29,087 nucleotides of DNA. Source: DAOTTY01 sp964451095 (GTDB lineage: Bacteria > Chloroflexota > Anaerolineae > Aggregatilineales > Phototrophicaceae). This document shows, one piece after another, positions 16,198 to 24,762 of this stretch. The number at the start of each line of letters is the position of its first letter. The stretch's first letter is position 1. The notes under the pieces are model-generated. The model saw only the letters and a program-made list of their open reading frames with translations, did not search any database and was not told where the DNA came from. The stretch spans positions 1 to 29,087 of the forward strand of contig CAYVGI010000053.1 in NCBI GenBank assembly GCA_964451095.1. Direction: 5' to 3'. Position numbers and translations under genes: made by a program.

Positions 16198-19100
16198 ACG
16201 CGGCGTTCGTCCCGTGTGAACTTCTCGATCACGCGCAGCAACTTCATCTGGTTGATCGGCTTAGGGATGTACGCCGCAGCGCCCAGGCGCATTGCCTCCG
16301 GCTTGTGTTCCACCACAGAAAGCATCACCACCGGGATGTCCGACGTGTTTTCGTCGCCCTTCAACGCGGCGAGCGCGGCAAACCCATCCATCTCCATATC
16401 GGGCATCATCACGTCCAGCAGCACCACCGCCGGGCGATGCCGCCGCACCAGCGCCAAACCGTGTGTGGGACGGTTGGTGCAAATCACGCGGTAGGCGTGC
16501 ACACTCAAATAATCCTGGATGAGTTGCAGCGCAGTCGCATCGTCGTCAATCACCACCAGCACGGGCTGCTCGCTGGGTTCCAGCACACTCACCCCCGTGT
16601 CAGACTCAATCAACGTCACATCTTTGGGCGCTGGCACGTCCAATGTGGGCAGCAGTACCATAAAGCAGCTCCCCACGCCCGGTTCGCTGTTTACCCAGAT
16701 GTGCCCATTGTGCATTTCGGTGATCTGGCGCGAAATTGCCAGCCCCAGCCCCGTCCCCTCATGCTGACGGCGGGCGCTGCCGTCGACTTGCCGGAATGCA
16801 TCGAAGATAATGCGCTGGTCTTCCTCGCTGATGCCAATGCCAGTGTCCGACACCTGGAACACCAACCACTTCCCGTCGCTCACGTCCAGCGCAGCAGGTA
16901 TGTCAATCTCGCTGGCAGAGCCGTCGTGCACTGCCGCCGTGTGCACCCGCAAGGTAACCTCGCCGCCGCTGGTGAACTTCACCGCGTTGCTCAGCAGGTT
17001 CGTTAGCACCTGCCGGATGCGCCCACTATCTGCCTGGGCAGCGGGCAGGTCTTCCGCAATTGTTATCTTCAGCGGCAGGGACTTCGCCTCTGCCTGTGGT
17101 GCGATAGACGTGACAGCATCATTGACCACTGCGCTCACGTCCAGCGGCGCGATTTCTAGCTCAAACTTGCCTGCCTCAATCTTGGACAGGTCAAGCACAT
17201 CGCTGATTAGCTCTAGCAGGCGGTTGCCGTTGTCGAACACACGCTGCATCCGGTCAATCTGTTTGCTGTTCAAAAGCCCATATATCCCGCTCAGCAGCAT
17301 ATCGGTGTAGCCGATAATCGCGTTAAGCGGCGTACGCAGTTCGTGGCTGATGGTGGCAAGGAACTGGTTCTTGAGCTGGTTGGCGGCGAGTGACTGCTCG
17401 TAAAGTTCCGCATTGTAAATGGCGACTGCCACCTGGTTCGCAATCGCGGTGAACGTCTGGTACTCCTCCGCGTTGTTCAGCAGTTGCTCTGGCTCGCGCA
17501 GTTCCAGCCCGATGAACCCGATCAGCACCTCGTTGGAGATGAGCGGCAGCACCAACGCCTGCGCCAGCCCCGCCTGAGTTAGCAGGTCTGCCATGGGGTC
17601 GTCGTTGGTAGCAGCAAGCGTCGCAATCGCCCGCTCCGCCATTAACTCCTCGTGGGTCGCGCTGTCATCCAGTGAAATGGGTATCGCCGCTGGCAACGAC
17701 GGGTATGCAACCACTACCGTCCCTGGCGTGTCTTTCACCCGCAGCGCGATCATGCAGTTCGCTGCGACGAATAGGTCTTTCAGCAGGTGCGCCGCGTCGG
17801 TCATCACGCGGGCGGTATCTAGCCGGGTACTGACGACGCTGGCAATGCGGTGTAATGTGGACAAGCGCTTGGCACGCGCCTTCTGATGTTCGTGCAGTTG
17901 CGCGTTCTCGATGGCAATCGCCGCCTGCCGTGCCAGTGCGAAAGCAGTTTCTGCGTCCTGTCGGTCGTAGGTATTGTGCTTAAAGCTGTCCAGCGTGATG
18001 ACGCCGATAATGCGGTCTTGCACCAACATGGGCACACCCATCCAAGCACGCACAGGCAGCAGTTCTTGCGGACCATCCATGGTGACATCGTGCCACGATG
18101 CGTGCTCTTGCACATCCGGGATGATGACCACGCGCTGACGGTCGTAAATCGACTGGATCGGGTGTTCGTCGCCAAAAAACACCAGCGTGCCCGGCGGCGA
18201 CCCCACGGCACCGCGCGTGGCGACCAGCATGTTTGTCATTCTCATGTCGGTTTCTTCGGTGGAAATCATGATGCTGGCGCCGTCGTAGTCCACCACCCGC
18301 TGTAGCTGATCCAGAATACGCTGCATCAGCTTGTCCTGGTCTAGGGTCGATGCCACCACCCGCCCCACGTCAATGAGCATGTTTGCCACCTGCCGCCGCT
18401 CTTGCTCCGCCTCAAAAAGCCGGGCGTTTTCGGCAGCAATCGCCGCCTGCCGCGATAGCGCGAACACGGTGTCCACATCGCTTTGCGTGTAGTAGTTAGG
18501 CACAAACTTATCCACGGTGATAAAGCCGACAAAGCGATCTTGCATCAACATCGGCACGCAAATCCAGGAGCGCGTTTGTTCCTCCTTGGCGGTGCCATCT
18601 CCCAACCTACCATTGAAGTTATCCACAAACTGCACGTCATCAACCCGCATCGGCTGGCGGTTTTGGTAAACCTGTGTGTTCAGGCTGTCCTCATCAAAGT
18701 AAATGCGCATCCCTGGGTGTGCGCTGATGTCCCCGCGCATGGCATAGACGATCATCTCGCTGGCGTCCTCTACGCCGGGGGCGGGCAGCATCACCGTCGC
18801 GCCGTCGTAGTCCACCACGCGCTGCATTTGCTCCAGGATGCTTTCTAGCACTGCGTCACGCTCCAACTGGGACGTCACCGCCTGCCCCACTTCAATGAGC
18901 GTGTCTGCCACTTGGCGGCGCTTATGCTCGGAGGTGAACAACCGCGCATTCTCCACGGCAATTGCCGCCTGCCGCGCCAGCGCAAAGGCAGTGTCCGCAT
19001 CACGCTGGAAGAAGCTGTTTGGCTCCATTTTGTCCAGGAAGATGTACCCTATCACCTGCTCGCCAATCATCATGGGCACGCCCATCCACGCCCGCGTCTG

Positions 19101-21440
19101 CACGGCAGGCACAATGTGGGGCGAGAGGTTGAACGCCTCCCAGCCCGTTGTTTCCAGCACATCATTGACGATAACCACCCGCTGGTCACGGTACACGTCC
19201 ATCATCAGGCTGTCGTCGAAGAAACGCAGGCGTGTGCCCAGCGGCACCGAGAGCGGTCCCCGCGCAGCAGAGACGATCAGTTCCCCAGGGTGCGCGGCAC
19301 CTGGCGCGTTCAACATAACCGTGCCCGTGTCGTAGTCCACCACGCGCTGCATCTGCTCCAAGATGCGCTCCAGCACCTCGTCGCGCTCCAGCGAAGACGC
19401 TACCGTGCGCCCCACATCAATGAGGAGGTCTGCAATCTGGCGGCGTTCCCGCTCTGCATGGAACAGACGCGCATTTTCCAACGATAGCGACAACTGCGCC
19501 GCCACCGTCATCAGCAGCGACGAGTCCTGGTCATCGTACTGGGACGCGCTTTTGTGGAATACCGCAATCAAACCGCTCACCACCCCATCGGAGTTGGTCA
19601 TCGGCACCCCCAGCCAGGAGCGTGCGCCGTAACCCGGTTCCTCTGGCTGCGGGGTCACACCCAGCGCACGGACCTGTTCTTGCTCTGCGGGGAGGTCTGC
19701 AAACAGCAAAACCTGCTCGTTTTCCAGCACAGCGCGGCAAAGCCCCACCACCTGTATCGGGCTGTACTGTTGGGGCGTCATGGTCGTGTCGGAAACAAGC
19801 GGGAAGCGCAGCAGGTTCGGGTTTTCGGTGTCCTTTAGCGCTACAAACAATGCAGACCCCTCAAACAGCGATGCAATCTGCCGCTGCACCATCTCCCAGA
19901 AGTTCCCATCGCCAAGGCTGCGCCCCAGCACATGGCTAATCTCGTTGATAATCGCTAGCTCTTGCACGCGCCGTGCCGTGTAATTGAACAGGTCTGCGTT
20001 GTCTATGGCAACGGCGACGCTGTTAGCAAATGTGAGCATCACCTGTAGCGCACTGTCATTGAAGGCGTTTCGGCGCTCTGAAAAAGAACACATCACACCC
20101 ATCACGCTGTCCTTCGCCATCATGGGCACGCCCAAAAACGAGGGGTAGTCTGCCTGCTCTACCATGAAGAACGCCCCGGCGGTTTCGCGCTCCTGCTCAT
20201 TCCGCCAGGACAATGGCGTTTCCTGCGCGATGATCTGTGAGATGAGGTCGCTGGTAGGGGCATAGGGGCGGCGGATACGCTCGTGCTTGCCGTCTGTGTA
20301 CTGCTCCAGATTGAGCACTCCGTTCATCCGGTCGAACACGATGAACTGGAACACATCGGGGGACTGTAGTCCCTCGAACGCGATGTAAACCCGCTCTGCA
20401 AGCTGGTCAATGTCCAGGGTGGCATTCACCAACAGGCTAATCTCAGTCAGCGCAGTCAGATCCCGCGCTTGATCGCGCACTTCATTGAATAGGCGTGCCC
20501 CGTTAATGCCCACCGCAAGCTGCCCGGCGATGCTCTGCATGATCTCAACGTCCGGTGGCTCGAACGCGTGCCGCTTTTCGCAGTCGATTGCCAGCGCACC
20601 GATCATCTGGGTACCGCTGCGCAGCGGCACCACCAGATGCGACTCGACCTCGAAGGCAACAAGCTCGCTTTTCCGATAGTGTAACTGGGGGGACGCGTCA
20701 TTGGTGACGACGGTTTCATCCGCGGTCACTGCCCAGGTGATGGTGCTCTGCTCGCCCAGCGATAGCAGCGGCACCTGCCCAATCTCCTGCGGACCGTCGT
20801 GCGTGTATGCCATCGCCAAGCGCAGCGCTTGTTTGTCCTCCGTCAACAGGTACACCTGCACGCTGGCGTAACCAAAACGGTAGCAAATTAGCTCCGTTAC
20901 CGCGTGCAGCATGGCGGTAACGTCTTCTTTGTGCTGGTAGTTGATGATGACCTTCGACACGCTCGTTGCCGCGCTAAGGCGAGTGGTTTGCCGGGCGAGC
21001 GTGCCCACCACCTCGTTCATTTCGGCGTCGCTGTTCAGCGTCAGCAGGTGATGAATGCGGGTGGCAACCAGACCTGCCAGCATCAGCACGGTATCCTGGT
21101 GCTTTTCCCGCACAATGTCATCGGGGAATGCCTGCCACAACACACCGTACGTCATATCTCCGTGTGCTAGCGGCATCACCATCGCGTTCGGATGTGCCGG
21201 GTCTTGCGGGAGCACCTCGCCGTACCTGCCGTCCTTGTGGCGCAAGCGGTTCAAGATCGCTTGGTCTGGCGCTTTGTCCGCCGGTACAATGACATCCGGT
21301 GCAGCATCGCCCCGGTTCAGCACGATTGCCGCCGCGCCCACATAATCCACAGACCAGTCCACCGCGACCTGCGCGACAAGGTTGGGGGTGGGGGCATAGT
21401 TAATGTCTTGGATGAGCTTGGGAATAGACACGAACACCAT
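16194..21440 (-). CDS. Giant multi-GAF hybrid histidine kinase with receiver
   Basis: 1748 residues, no transmembrane helices. About eight GAF-type modules fill residues 10-1345; three of them (fifth to seventh) are near-identical tandem copies, each opening RRQ(I/V)A..LI(D/E)VG...SL(E/D)(R/Q)D and running through QRVVDYD to (L/S)RQAAIA(V/A)EN. HisKA follows with SHELRTP, His1366, then HATPase with NLLSNAVKFT, DTGIGISEE and EGTGLGLA, and a C-terminal receiver (about 1625-1745) with VIDDD, phosphoacceptor Asp1676 in LLDVMMPD, VMLS and Lys in IPKPI. As a hybrid kinase it should autophosphorylate and transfer to its own receiver, then to an unlinked Hpt or regulator. Many GAFs suggest integration of several ligands. 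TATAAT at 21495-21500 may be its -10. Confidence 0.94.
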   Translation of the reverse strand: MVFVSIPKLIQDINYAPTPNLVAQVAVDWSVDYVGAAAIVLNRGDAAPDVIVPADKAPDQAILNRLRHKDGRYGEVLPQDPAHPNAMVMPLAHGDMTYGVLWQAFPDDIVREKHQDTVLMLAGLVATRIHHLLTLNSDAEMNEVVGTLARQTTRLSAATSVSKVIINYQHKEDVTAMLHAVTELICYRFGYASVQVYLLTEDKQALRLAMAYTHDGPQEIGQVPLLSLGEQSTITWAVTADETVVTNDASPQLHYRKSELVAFEVESHLVVPLRSGTQMIGALAIDCEKRHAFEPPDVEIMQSIAGQLAVGINGARLFNEVRDQARDLTALTEISLLVNATLDIDQLAERVYIAFEGLQSPDVFQFIVFDRMNGVLNLEQYTDGKHERIRRPYAPTSDLISQIIAQETPLSWRNEQERETAGAFFMVEQADYPSFLGVPMMAKDSVMGVMCSFSERRNAFNDSALQVMLTFANSVAVAIDNADLFNYTARRVQELAIINEISHVLGRSLGDGNFWEMVQRQIASLFEGSALFVALKDTENPNLLRFPLVSDTTMTPQQYSPIQVVGLCRAVLENEQVLLFADLPAEQEQVRALGVTPQPEEPGYGARSWLGVPMTNSDGVVSGLIAVFHKSASQYDDQDSSLLMTVAAQLSLSLENARLFHAERERRQIADLLIDVGRTVASSLERDEVLERILEQMQRVVDYDTGTVMLNAPGAAHPGELIVSAARGPLSVPLGTRLRFFDDSLMMDVYRDQRVVIVNDVLETTGWEAFNLSPHIVPAVQTRAWMGVPMMIGEQVIGYIFLDKMEPNSFFQRDADTAFALARQAAIAVENARLFTSEHKRRQVADTLIEVGQAVTSQLERDAVLESILEQMQRVVDYDGATVMLPAPGVEDASEMIVYAMRGDISAHPGMRIYFDEDSLNTQVYQNRQPMRVDDVQFVDNFNGRLGDGTAKEEQTRSWICVPMLMQDRFVGFITVDKFVPNYYTQSDVDTVFALSRQAAIAAENARLFEAEQERRQVANMLIDVGRVVASTLDQDKLMQRILDQLQRVVDYDGASIMISTEETDMRMTNMLVATRGAVGSPPGTLVFFGDEHPIQSIYDRQRVVIIPDVQEHASWHDVTMDGPQELLPVRAWMGVPMLVQDRIIGVITLDSFKHNTYDRQDAETAFALARQAAIAIENAQLHEHQKARAKRLSTLHRIASVVSTRLDTARVMTDAAHLLKDLFVAANCMIALRVKDTPGTVVVAYPSLPAAIPISLDDSATHEELMAERAIATLAATNDDPMADLLTQAGLAQALVLPLISNEVLIGFIGLELREPEQLLNNAEEYQTFTAIANQVAVAIYNAELYEQSLAANQLKNQFLATISHELRTPLNAIIGYTDMLLSGIYGLLNSKQIDRMQRVFDNGNRLLELISDVLDLSKIEAGKFELEIAPLDVSAVVNDAVTSIAPQAEAKSLPLKITIAEDLPAAQADSGRIRQVLTNLLSNAVKFTSGGEVTLRVHTAAVHDGSASEIDIPAALDVSDGKWLVFQVSDTGIGISEEDQRIIFDAFRQVDGSARRQHEGTGLGLAISRQITEMHNGHIWVNSEPGVGSCFMVLLPTLDVPAPKDVTLIESDTGVSVLEPSEQPVLVVIDDDATALQLIQDYLSVHAYRVICTNRPTHGLALVRRHRPAVVLLDVMMPDMEMDGFAALAALKGDENTSDIPVVMLSVVEHKPEAMRLGAAAYIPKPINQMKLLRVIEKFTRDERRV
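17877..19445 (-). repeat. Three tandem GAF modules, about 525-bp period
   Basis: Corresponding points recur in register: the RRQ codons end at 19445, 18920 and 18398 (steps 525 and 522 bp), and the codons for VVDYD recur at 19332, 18807 and 18285 with the same steps. Each unit is 174-175 residues. The high DNA similarity around these anchors shows expansion by in-frame duplication rather than independent domain recruitment. Confidence 0.85.
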
Positions 21441-21494
21441 AGTTAACTAGCACCAAAGTTAGCGATAATTCTCGTTAATGGTAGCACGAAACGA

Positions 21495-21500
21495 ATTATA
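21495..21500 (-). promoter_or_regulatory. Candidate -10 of the giant kinase gene
   Basis: Minus-strand TATAAT, 54 bp upstream of the ATG at 21440, within an AT-rich 88-bp gap after the NUDIX gene. The -35 at 17 nt (TCCTTG) is poor, so this rests on the -10 alone. Confidence 0.4.
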
Positions 21501-21528
21501 ACGTTGTGTAGATTCCGCAAGGATATGG

Positions 21529-22083
21529 TTAGCCCAATGCGCCGTCCAAATGCAGCAGCGCCAGCGCAAACGCGGTCGCCCAGGGCAGCACCTTAAAGTC
21601 TGCCGCTGTTAGCGCTGCGTTCACGTCTTCACGGCTCATCAAGATGAGTTCCTGCTCCTCCAAATCGTCGGACTCAATCTCTCCCGCCCGGTACGCGCCC
21701 GTCGCCAGGTACAGGGACGCCGTGCCACAGCCACGGTTGGCGTCTACCGCGTACGTGCCCAAAAAGCGCCAGTTCTCCGGTGGGGCAGCGTAGCCCGTTT
21801 CCTCGCGCAGTTCGCGCATTGCCGCGTCTAGCGGCGCTTCGCCCGGCTCGATGTGCCCACCGACAGGCGCTAGCGTGTGCCCCACGCTATATTTCGTCTG
21901 CCGGAACGCTACAAAATGCCCGTCTGCTGTAACCGCAATCACGTTTGCGTAGGGCGGGGTAATCACCCAACTCCAGTCGTCAATCACACGCCCATCATGC
22001 AGTTCGACCGCGTGCTGCTCCACTTGCAGGCGCGGACCTGCGTCTAGCAGCGGCTTGCGTGACAGGGTTTTCCAGGTTTTCAT
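21529..22083 (-). CDS. NUDIX hydrolase (ADP-ribose pyrophosphatase-like)
   Basis: 184 residues. The Nudix box GX5EX7REUXEEXGU is complete: Gly76, Glu82, Arg90-Glu91-Leu92, Glu94-Glu95, Gly97 in GHIEPGE...RELREETGY. The N-terminal WSWVITPPYANVIAVTADGHFVAFRQTKYSVG is typical of the ADP-ribose/NDP-sugar group. It should hydrolyse a nucleoside diphosphate linked to another moiety, with Mg2+. ATG 22083 has AAAGGA about 12 nt upstream. It is co-directional with the giant kinase across 88 bp; no functional link is evident. Exact substrate not deducible. Confidence 0.92.
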   Translation of the reverse strand: MKTWKTLSRKPLLDAGPRLQVEQHAVELHDGRVIDDWSWVITPPYANVIAVTADGHFVAFRQTKYSVGHTLAPVGGHIEPGEAPLDAAMRELREETGYAAPPENWRFLGTYAVDANRGCGTASLYLATGAYRAGEIESDDLEEQELILMSREDVNAALTAADFKVLPWATAFALALLHLDGALG

Positions 22084-22226
22084 AGTATGGTTGTGTCCTT
22101 TTGTTTTTTGCAGGGCGCATTGTGTCCGCTAGCCGAAGGCAGAGCAAGCCTGTAGCAGTCTCCCGCAAATTGTGCCCCGGCTCCCCAACTTTTAGGGCAG
22201 CACCCGTCGTGATACCGTACGCGGTG

Positions 22227-22232
22227 TATAAT
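22227..22232 (+). promoter_or_regulatory. Candidate -10 of the gene at 22276
   Basis: TATAAT lies 43 bp upstream of the ATG; the -35 region at 17 nt is not a good match, so activator dependence or a chance match are both possible. Confidence 0.4.
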
Positions 22233-22275
22233 TTACCTGGAAAAGCCAACAATCTCACCGAAGAAGGGCAAGACC

Positions 22276-23124
22276 ATGTTCGGAGACAGCAACAACGCCC
22301 GTCTCATCGCCATCGTAGCGATATTCGTCGGGCTTTCTGTGTGTGCCGCCTGCCTATTGATGACGCTCGTCTTCACAAGCGTGTACGGCGGGCAGACGGT
22401 TGCGCTGCGCAACCCATTTGCGGCACCTACAGCGGTCGTGAGTAACAACACAGGCAGCGGTTCCAGCGGGGCAGGCACCTCAGGGAATACGGGCAACGCG
22501 GGCGGCAACACCAGCGGCGCAGACGCGGTTGAGAGTCCCGGCAGCACAGGCGGTTCTACGGGCAGCAGTGCCCCCAGCAACAGCAGCGGCGGGAGCGTTG
22601 GTGTGCCGTCTGGCAGCAGTGCCGCGAACTACCTGCCCACCCTGCCCGGCTACACCACCGCAGATGCCAGTTCCATCCAGGGGGCAATTAACCTGATTAG
22701 CGGCGCGGGCGGGTTCTCGGCGCAGTCCGCCAACGACGATACCTTCAACGCGCAGAGCTTGAGCGGGATTGCTACCGCCGTTATCGTCAGCCGCGTAGAC
22801 GACTTCATCGCGTGCTACCGCAACGTGGGCGCGGTAGAAGCACAGGTGTACATCCAGGCGGATCTTGTCGGCATTGTCTCTGGCGAGGTGCCCCCGCTGG
22901 GTGCCGTCGCCGTGGTGAACCAGGACTTGCTGCGCGACAACATCGTGTCTTGTGCGGTTTCCCCCAACGACCCGAACACCTTCAGCGCCCAGGCAGCAAA
23001 CGAACCCTGCGGGAATTTCGGCTCGTTCACGCGGGACGGCGACACATTCACCTACATCTACGCGGGTACGTCACAGTCGTTCTGCAATCAGGTGGACGGC
23101 TACTACACGCGCTTGGGCGGCTAG
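22276..23124 (+). CDS. Membrane-anchored extracytoplasmic protein with Ser/Gly linker
   Basis: 282 residues. One transmembrane segment (about 9-35) is followed by a Gly/Ser/Thr/Asn-rich flexible linker (about 56-118), probably spanning the cell wall region, then a compact C-terminal domain (about 120-282). The domain has four cysteines after the membrane (180, 226, 245, 270), possibly two disulfides, which fits an exported position. No enzyme motif or known domain was recognised. The organisation suggests a wall-displayed binding domain. It is convergent with the next gene with three bases between stops. Confidence 0.8.
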   Translation: MFGDSNNARLIAIVAIFVGLSVCAACLLMTLVFTSVYGGQTVALRNPFAAPTAVVSNNTGSGSSGAGTSGNTGNAGGNTSGADAVESPGSTGGSTGSSAPSNSSGGSVGVPSGSSAANYLPTLPGYTTADASSIQGAINLISGAGGFSAQSANDDTFNAQSLSGIATAVIVSRVDDFIACYRNVGAVEAQVYIQADLVGIVSGEVPPLGAVAVVNQDLLRDNIVSCAVSPNDPNTFSAQAANEPCGNFGSFTRDGDTFTYIYAGTSQSFCNQVDGYYTRLGG

Positions 23125-23127
23125 CGG

Positions 23128-23553
23128 CTACATGTCCTGGTTGGTGTAGCGCCGGAACTCTTCAAGATCGACCGGGTACTCGCCGTCGTCGCCTAACACA
23201 GGTTCATCCCCCAGCAGGCGCTGGCGCATCGCCGCCTTGAACGTCTCGCGCTCTTCGGCGTCCATCACTGCCATCAGCGCCTGCACCCGCGTGGCGTAAT
23301 CGCTGTCGTTGTCCGTGCGCTTGCGCTTGTCCCCCGTCCGCGCCTGCGGGCGTGTGGTACGCGGTTCGCGGGCACGCAGTTCAAAGCGCTCGTTGATGAA
23401 CAGCAGCGTGCCCATCAACGCCATCGCCCCGATTGCCACCGCGACAAACCATGTATCGATCTCGTCTGCGCCGCCCAGCAAAGCTAGCCCGAACAACCCC
23501 ACCACCATCCAGAAGAACAAAATCACTGCCCCAGAGATAAAATTGCGCAGCAT
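23128..23553 (-). CDS. Two-helix membrane protein with charged cytoplasmic tail
   Basis: 141 residues. The ATG at 23553 is preferred over the in-frame start at 23586 because AAGGAGG lies eight nt upstream. Two hydrophobic segments (AVILFFWMVVGLFGLALLG and TWFVAVAIGAMALMGTLLFI) fill residues about 8-53. A basic Arg/Thr-rich stretch and a helical tail with YATRVQALMAVMDAEERETFKAAMRQRL follow. Function unknown; the tail looks like an SHOCT-type short helical segment but the match is weak. Confidence 0.75.
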   Translation of the reverse strand: MLRNFISGAVILFFWMVVGLFGLALLGGADEIDTWFVAVAIGAMALMGTLLFINERFELRAREPRTTRPQARTGDKRKRTDNDSDYATRVQALMAVMDAEERETFKAAMRQRLLGDEPVLGDDGEYPVDLEEFRRYTNQDM

Positions 23554-23669
23554 TGTGTGTGCCTCCTTGTGAACGCCATTTATCATACACCATCCTGCGT
23601 GCCCTATCTTGATTGACGTATTCCGCCATGCACAGGTTCCAGCTATTTGTTCGTCAAAACCGCTTGCGC

Positions 23670-24434
23670 CTACATTAATCCAGATCCAGGGCGCTCGCTG
23701 AACGGGTCTTGTGTGTAGGGGTCGCGGCGGGCGGCATCACTAAAGCGCCCGTGTGCGTAGAAGTGCGCCACCTGCGGCACAAAAGCATCAAATTGGTCGT
23801 ACATCTCGTCGTGGTTCAGCGGGACGTAGCAGTAGTCTGTGTGCAGCTGCCGGAATTGGTCGGGGTTCCACGTCAGCGAGCGGGTGCGCAGCACCATCCG
23901 CCGGAACGGGCGCATACTTGCTGTGACCCCATTTTCGATGATTAGCCCGACGTTGACATCTGCCTGTGGCTGCGGCGGGTACGGCGTCTGTGCAAGGTCT
24001 GCCACGACGCGCCCGGCGACAAGCCGCGTGAGCAGCGGGAACGTCTGCGTAATGGCGACCGGCGCGAGGTCTTGGATCGGGCTGCGGTCGTAAACAACAG
24101 CGTGCAAGTTCGGCAGCGGGTTTGCCTGCAAGTAGCGGTTGAACACCCACCCGCCCAGGATGTAGGCAAACGCCACGATGTGCTCGTAGCGATGCAGTTG
24201 ATTTGTCGCTACGAACGTTTCTAGCTTCGCCGCACACGCACCAACCGACTCGCGTGCAAAGTAGTCCGGCAGGTAAACATCGTAGTCACCGGTGGCAGCG
24301 AAACCCTGTGCCAATGTCGACCAGTCCGCTTTCATCGTGCCAAAGCCCGGCAGGATTAGCAGCGCGGCAGTGCGCCCCGGTTGCGTCAGGCATATGGAAC
24401 GGTCTTGGGTGAGCAGGTTGCGGATCAGTTGCAA
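23670..24434 (-). CDS. Alpha/beta-hydrolase-like protein lacking the nucleophile
   Basis: 254 residues, probable TTG start at 24434 (no in-frame ATG nearby; a stop lies just upstream). The fold pattern is visible: AALLILPGFGTMKADW (oxyanion region, 23-38), DYDVYLPDYF (50-59), then the elbow region HIVAFAYILGGWVF (85-98). Where GxSxGG is expected the sequence is AYILGG, with Ile92 in the Ser position. The family is therefore either inactive or not a serine hydrolase. Aspartate and histidine candidates (NHDEMYD) are present near 208. It sits alone between the small membrane protein and the repeat-bearing gap. Moderate confidence in the fold. Confidence 0.7.
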   Translation of the reverse strand: MQLIRNLLTQDRSICLTQPGRTAALLILPGFGTMKADWSTLAQGFAATGDYDVYLPDYFARESVGACAAKLETFVATNQLHRYEHIVAFAYILGGWVFNRYLQANPLPNLHAVVYDRSPIQDLAPVAITQTFPLLTRLVAGRVVADLAQTPYPPQPQADVNVGLIIENGVTASMRPFRRMVLRTRSLTWNPDQFRQLHTDYCYVPLNHDEMYDQFDAFVPQVAHFYAHGRFSDAARRDPYTQDPFSERPGSGLM

Positions 24435-24762
24435 GGGCGGGGACTCTCATGTTTGTGTGACCTAAACATCAGAACACAGAAGCGCCCAAAATGATGTGCC
24501 GAGTGTTGTTAAAATAGGCGACGGGGGCGGGCGATGCTGGCGGTTTAAGTACCGTGCTGGGGGTGAGTTTGCATGAGTGCATCTATTCACCTTGCCATAT
24601 CTTTCGGCGGTGGACGGCAAGAATGCCGTCCCTACAAAGCCCGTGTGACCTGTAGGGACGGGTTCCTGCCCCGTCCGATAGAGAGTGACTTGTGGTGGGG
24701 TCGCTGTCCGCGGTGTTGCATTATGATTCCGTGGAGGTAACGCCGTTATACAGCAGCGCCAA
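24435..24762. other. Intergenic region with an inverted-repeat element
   Basis: 328 bp without a gene between co-directional genes. The first half (24435-24600) shows no recognisable element. The inverted-repeat element at 24612-24676 is described separately. No tRNA or convincing small ORF was seen. Confidence 0.6.
24612..24676. repeat. Composite palindromic element, dispersed-repeat type
   Basis: Three nested inverted repeats: GGACGGCA (24612-24619) with TGCCGTCC (24624-24631); CCGTCCCTACA (24626-24636) with TGTAGGGACGG (24651-24661) around a 14-nt loop; and GGACGGG (24656-24662) with CCCGTCC (24670-24676). The arms share cores, so alternative folds compete. The structure is like the REP/MITE-type GTAGGGACGG elements scattered in many genomes, but only one copy is present here. 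Confidence 0.6.

Noticed and set aside
16305..17006. 233-residue plus-strand frame in the kinase/receiver region
   Set aside because: Antisense to HATPase and receiver motifs of the giant kinase; no independent support.
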